A DNA stretch of 64,000 nt, from contig NZ_BAAAYO010000002.1 in the NCBI RefSeq assembly GCF_039536325.1, positions 124,001 to 188,000 on the forward strand, in the 5' to 3' direction. Made by a program: the position numbers and the translations under genes. The notes beneath the pieces are model-generated. The model did not search any database and had not been told where the DNA came from. It saw only the letters and a program-made list of their open reading frames with translations. Shown here one piece after another: positions 60,879 through 64,000 of the stretch. Source of the DNA: Paenibacillus_AB hodogayensis (GTDB taxonomy: Bacteria; Bacillota; Bacilli; Paenibacillales; NBRC-103111). Within the stretch, counting starts at the first letter, position 1, and each line of letters starts with the position of its first letter.

Positions 60879-62143
60879 TTCCCGTCGCTCCCCTCGATGT
60901 AGTTCAGCTTATAAAGCAGCCAGACGAACGGCTCGTCGACGCGCCACGGATTGACGACGCCGGTAATGCGCCGGTCGACCGGATTCGAGCCTAACGCCGA
61001 TACGGCGAAATAAGCGGTGTCTTTGAAATATACGTCCAGCGTATCCTTGAACGGACGATCGACCTTCTCGATAAACCGGCGGATTTCCCCGTTCATATTT
61101 TCAAACTCGGTCAAATTCAGATGCTTGCGGTGAACGACGTCGCGGAACACGTTGCTGTTCGAACGGATATAATCGCCGTCTTCCTCCTGCAAATGCTGGA
61201 GCATGTCGCTCTTCGTCAGCACGACGGCGGTCGGAATATCGGTGCGCGCCTTGTCCTCGTGACCGATAAAGTTTTCAAACATCGTAATGGCCACTTCCCG
61301 CGGCTCGTCGTACCGGTTGGCGAACTCCCCGACCCCCGCGCCCGCCTTCAGCATCAGCCGGTCGCGAATCGTCTTGATTTGCAGCGGATCGACCATGAAC
61401 AAAATGCCCGCGGAGTTTTTAATGTGCGCCGCGTACAAGTCGAGCAAGTCCCGGTCGGTCATAATCTCGCCCGCCACATCGAAAAAAACGAGCATCAGCG
61501 GGGCCAACTGCTCGTCCTTGAACACGAACTGGAAAATGAACGGCTCCTGCTTTTCTTCCTTCTGGGTCATCTCCAGCATGGCGCCTCTCTCGAAGATCGG
61601 CTCCTCGTAATTTTGGCGGAACCGGCGGCTGATGTCCGCGTTTAACGGAATGCAGGCCGCGTTGAAGTTCGAGGCGGTAACGTGCTGAAGCGTATGAATG
61701 AGAGAGGTCATGTAGACCGACTTGCCGACCTGGGACGCGCCGACGATGGAAATGATATTGCTCGGCACTTTGCCGGCGGTAATCGGCAGCTCGTTATGGC
61801 AATGCGGGCATAGCCGTTTCCGGGTCACGCGGCCGTGACGGTCGTTCAAGCCGACGAGCACCTTGTCCGAGTACAGCCGCATCTCCTCCGGAATGGACAA
61901 CGGAGCGATTACCGCCTCGATCTCGTCGATCGGGGACAGGTGAAACCGGTCGCGGTATTGGTTCAGCGCTTCGTCCTCTTGAAGCGCGTAGTCGGGATCG
62001 CCGGCTACGTGATGGGACGCCCGGAACACCACATCCCCATGCTCGAATTTGCTAAAGCAAAACGGGCAAACGATCGGATACGTATCGGGTTTCGCCTTCA
62101 CCGGCGGCTTCTTCTCGAAAATACCTTTCAGAAACTGCAGCAT
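60875..62143 (-). CDS. Zinc-ribbon GTPase of the double-GTPase/TRAFAC type
   Basis: A 422-residue protein. P-loop GASQVGKS is at residues 135-142, the G3 motif DVAGE at 222-226 and the G4 motif TKSD at 310-313, so the GTPase core is complete. Two half zinc knuckles, CPFC (26-29) and CPHC (112-115), lie 80 residues apart before the core and probably form one zinc ribbon. No membrane segment is seen. The ATG at 62143 is 8 nt after AAAGGAG; a GTG at 62152 is too close. Its stop overlaps the GAP1 gene start. It is the likely switch of the cassette. Confidence 0.88.
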   Translation of the reverse strand: MLQFLKGIFEKKPPVKAKPDTYPIVCPFCFSKFEHGDVVFRASHHVAGDPDYALQEDEALNQYRDRFHLSPIDEIEAVIAPLSIPEEMRLYSDKVLVGLNDRHGRVTRKRLCPHCHNELPITAGKVPSNIISIVGASQVGKSVYMTSLIHTLQHVTASNFNAACIPLNADISRRFRQNYEEPIFERGAMLEMTQKEEKQEPFIFQFVFKDEQLAPLMLVFFDVAGEIMTDRDLLDLYAAHIKNSAGILFMVDPLQIKTIRDRLMLKAGAGVGEFANRYDEPREVAITMFENFIGHEDKARTDIPTAVVLTKSDMLQHLQEEDGDYIRSNSNVFRDVVHRKHLNLTEFENMNGEIRRFIEKVDRPFKDTLDVYFKDTAYFAVSALGSNPVDRRITGVVNPWRVDEPFVWLLYKLNYIEGSDGN

Positions 62144-62156
62144 GCGCTCCACTCCT

Positions 62157-62795
62157 TTATTCGGGGATCAGCTCGTACATATCGCCGTACGTCGCGCCGT
62201 CGGTCAGGAACAGCTTGATCCGGCTGTTTTTGGGAATCTCGATTTCCGGCAGCACCGTCCGCCCCGGAGCGATATCGGCGATAAACGGGTAGACCGTTCC
62301 GTCCTCTCTATGCAGCGGAAACGAGCCATCCTTCTTCACATAGCACAACGCTTCCTTCGGCACCAGCACTTCGCTGGACAGCTCGATGCGGACCGGTTTC
62401 ATTTTGCTGAACAGGCCGAAGCCGTATTGGATCGAATAGCGGATCTTGGCTTTGCCCGTTCCGAAACGGATTACGTTGTCCGCATCCTCCTGCCGCAGCA
62501 GAGAAATGCCGTCGGAGAGCCGGGCGCACGGGTAAACACGGTACGCATAGCGGCCGATTCCATCGATCCGCCCACGGTAGCCCGCATTCGCCTTGTACTC
62601 CTCGCGCGTGTACAGCTTCATGGATGCGGCCGGACGAGCCTCCAAAGGCAGCTCGGCTTCCGCCGGGAACATATAGACGTATACGAAATGGACGTCCTCC
62701 GGCCAGTTCCACGTCAAAATGCTTTCCGTGCCCTGTATCCGGTGGCGCATCCCGGTGATGCGGCTTTTGCCGGACGGCTCGTCGCTCCATTGCAT
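62157..62795 (-). CDS. Beta-rich protein of unknown function in the GTPase cassette
   Basis: A 212-residue protein without signal or membrane segment. The sequence is beta-strand rich, with two parts (about 1-100 and 100-212). The first looks like a fibronectin-III-type sandwich (TESILTWNWPEDVHFVYVYMF, YAYRVYPC). The second carries RIELSSEVLVPKEALCYVKKDG. No catalytic motif is visible. The ATG at 62795 follows GGAGG. It lies 49 bp after the vWA gene and ends 13 bp before the GTPase start, so it is part of the operon and probably an adaptor. Confidence 0.75.
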   Translation of the reverse strand: MQWSDEPSGKSRITGMRHRIQGTESILTWNWPEDVHFVYVYMFPAEAELPLEARPAASMKLYTREEYKANAGYRGRIDGIGRYAYRVYPCARLSDGISLLRQEDADNVIRFGTGKAKIRYSIQYGFGLFSKMKPVRIELSSEVLVPKEALCYVKKDGSFPLHREDGTVYPFIADIAPGRTVLPEIEIPKNSRIKLFLTDGATYGDMYELIPE

Positions 62796-62844
62796 CCCCT
62801 TCGCCTCCCTGTTTCAAAATACCTTGAACCGGCGGCGAGAAGAC

Positions 62845-64000
62845 TCACCGGAATTGACGGCTGCCCTTTCCCGCTTTGTCGAAGCCGGAGCGGCCGGACG
62901 GCTCGCCCTGCTTGCGCCCTCGCCGGTACGGACCCACCCCGGCATCGTCCAGCCCGCGCTCCTTGTAGGCAACGAGCAGCGTCGACGCCGACAGCACAAG
63001 GGCGAGAGTCAGATCCGCAGCCGCACGGACGGTCGAAGGTCCGATGTCCCCCGCCCTCAATCCGAGCTCCAGCAGCAGACCCGCCGCCAGTCCGGCTAGC
63101 GCTCCTCCGGCGGAGAAGCTGCGCGCCAGGTAGCGGTTATCGAAGACGATGCCGAGCGACAAGCCCATCAGCAAGCCGACGGCGATGAAGCTCAGTACCC
63201 GCAGCGTGCCGTAGTAGCCGCTGTCGGCCGCAGTGCCGGGCCGTTCCCCGACAAGATGCCAGCTGCGGTTCGCCTTGTAAATTTTCGCAAAAACGCCTGT
63301 CAGCTTCTGAACGTCGTCGACGCTGTAATAAGTCCCGTCCGTCGTTTGCGCGATCCGCTGCAGCAATTCGTTTCCGCCCTGGTCGGCTGCGTTCACGCCG
63401 ACCGTATGGACGGCGATGCCTAGCGCCCGGTACGGGGACAGCGAGCGGTCCATATCGACCTCGCTGAAGCCGTCCGATATGAGAATAACCATGCTGGCTC
63501 GCGCCCGTTCGCCGGCCGTCTCGATCTGCCGCATCGATTCGGCCAGCGCCTCCTCGATATTCGTCCCGCCGCTCGGAGGTCCGAAACGGTCGAGCTTGTC
63601 CGCGACGGCGCTTTTGGCCGCTTCGTCGGCAACCGGCGCGAGCGGCTGCAGCAAGCTGGCCGTGTTGTTGAACGTCAGCAAGGCGACGCGCTTGCCGGAC
63701 TCCAGGCTGCTCACCAGCTGCTTGGCCGCCCGAAAGCTTTCGCGGTTCGGATCGGTTTCGGCCATGCTTTCCGACACGTCGATGGCCACAATAATATTTT
63801 GCGGCGGCTGATGCCGGCCGATGTTCAAGCCGTAGAGAAGCTGCAGAACCGCGCCCGCCGCGAACAGCAGCAGCAGCGTGGCCGGCACAAGCAGCTTCCA
63901 GCCGTCGGCCGCATAACGGAGCCGCCAGCCTTTGCCGTTCAAGGCGGGCGAGATCAATTCGGCGAGCAGGCACATCAAGCCGACGAAGAACGCCAATTGC
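62845..64000 (-). CDS. vWA-domain membrane protein (5' end outside the window)
   Basis: At least 383 residues; the N-terminus is beyond the window. Two membrane helices near the visible start flank a short loop. A vWA domain follows, with an intact MIDAS: DVSES, the Thr in SGGTNIEEAL, and the Asp in LISDGFSEVD. Two or three more helices lie near the C-terminus (about residues 260-345), then a basic Gly/Arg-rich tail. It resembles BatA/BatB-type proteins in order. The domain would face outside or inside depending on the missing helices. First visible gene of the cassette. Confidence 0.85.
   Translation of the reverse strand, partial: QLAFFVGLMCLLAELISPALNGKGWRLRYAADGWKLLVPATLLLLFAAGAVLQLLYGLNIGRHQPPQNIIVAIDVSESMAETDPNRESFRAAKQLVSSLESGKRVALLTFNNTASLLQPLAPVADEAAKSAVADKLDRFGPPSGGTNIEEALAESMRQIETAGERARASMVILISDGFSEVDMDRSLSPYRALGIAVHTVGVNAADQGGNELLQRIAQTTDGTYYSVDDVQKLTGVFAKIYKANRSWHLVGERPGTAADSGYYGTLRVLSFIAVGLLMGLSLGIVFDNRYLARSFSAGGALAGLAAGLLLELGLRAGDIGPSTVRAAADLTLALVLSASTLLVAYKERGLDDAGVGPYRRGRKQGEPSGRSGFDKAGKGSRQFR

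Noticed and set aside
58701..60902. 733-codon plus-strand frame opposite the GAP1 gene
   Set aside because: Antisense shadow without domain; the minus-strand frame has family similarity and operon overlap.

Overview
The window looks like a chromosomal segment of a Paenibacillus-type, endospore-forming member of the Bacillales. The grounds are: strong AGGAGG ribosome sites; an ileS gene behind a T-box leader; sporulation genes yhbH and spoVR; an aa3-type menaquinol oxidase operon; LplA/LplB-style sugar ABC transporters; membrane-bound AraC-type regulators; and many secreted or lipid-anchored proteins. Most of the DNA is GC-rich, so long antisense shadow frames are common. One block (about 24.2-27.3 kb) is clearly AT-rich.

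Layout. 0-8 kb: a sulfatase and a secreted coiled-coil protein are transcribed divergently, each behind its own promoter and a terminator-like leader hairpin. Then come a HAD-family protein, a two-P-loop ATPase and a family-2 glycosyltransferase. 7.8-15 kb: an FNR-type promoter drives a small peptide gene and a DoxX membrane protein, followed by sbcD-sbcC and an ArsR regulator/quinone oxidoreductase pair that shares palindromic operators. 15-23 kb: a membrane protein, a GNAT enzyme, a Nudix pseudogene, a frameshifted solute-binding protein, T-box-ileS (type 2 IleRS) and a LysR regulator. 23-29 kb: an accessory region. A truncated resolvase and an intact one flank an AT-rich block encoding a small membrane protein, a secreted protein and a membrane-anchored alpha-toroid protein. 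Next to the intact resolvase are res-like palindromes, a candidate small RNA and a gene made of STGPxGGx octapeptides.

29-34 kb: a decaying sugar-use cluster (aldolase with a replaced 5' end, frameshifted solute-binding protein, sialidase-fold protein, FGGY kinase) with no permeases. 34-41 kb: a c-di-GMP-I riboswitch in front of an HD-GYP gene whose HD pair has become CD, then the four-gene qox operon, a small membrane protein and an LCP-family cell-wall ligase gene. 41-50 kb: yhbH-spoVR, a large LuxR/GAF regulator, a secreted protein made of two near-identical modules, and a membrane-bound AraC regulator. 50-57 kb: an LplA-LplB-permease operon and a large alpha/beta-hydrolase.

57-64 kb is the most unusual part. 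Two tandem arrays (a G-rich 14-bp minisatellite, and a 123-bp unit carrying two small hairpins) lie just downstream of a tightly packed minus-strand operon. That operon encodes a vWA membrane protein (cut by the window edge), an unknown beta-rich protein, a zinc-ribbon GTPase and a GAP1-type GTPase-associated protein. The GAP1-type protein carries a transmembrane helix and a repetitive tail. I take this cassette as the best candidate for a little-described system.
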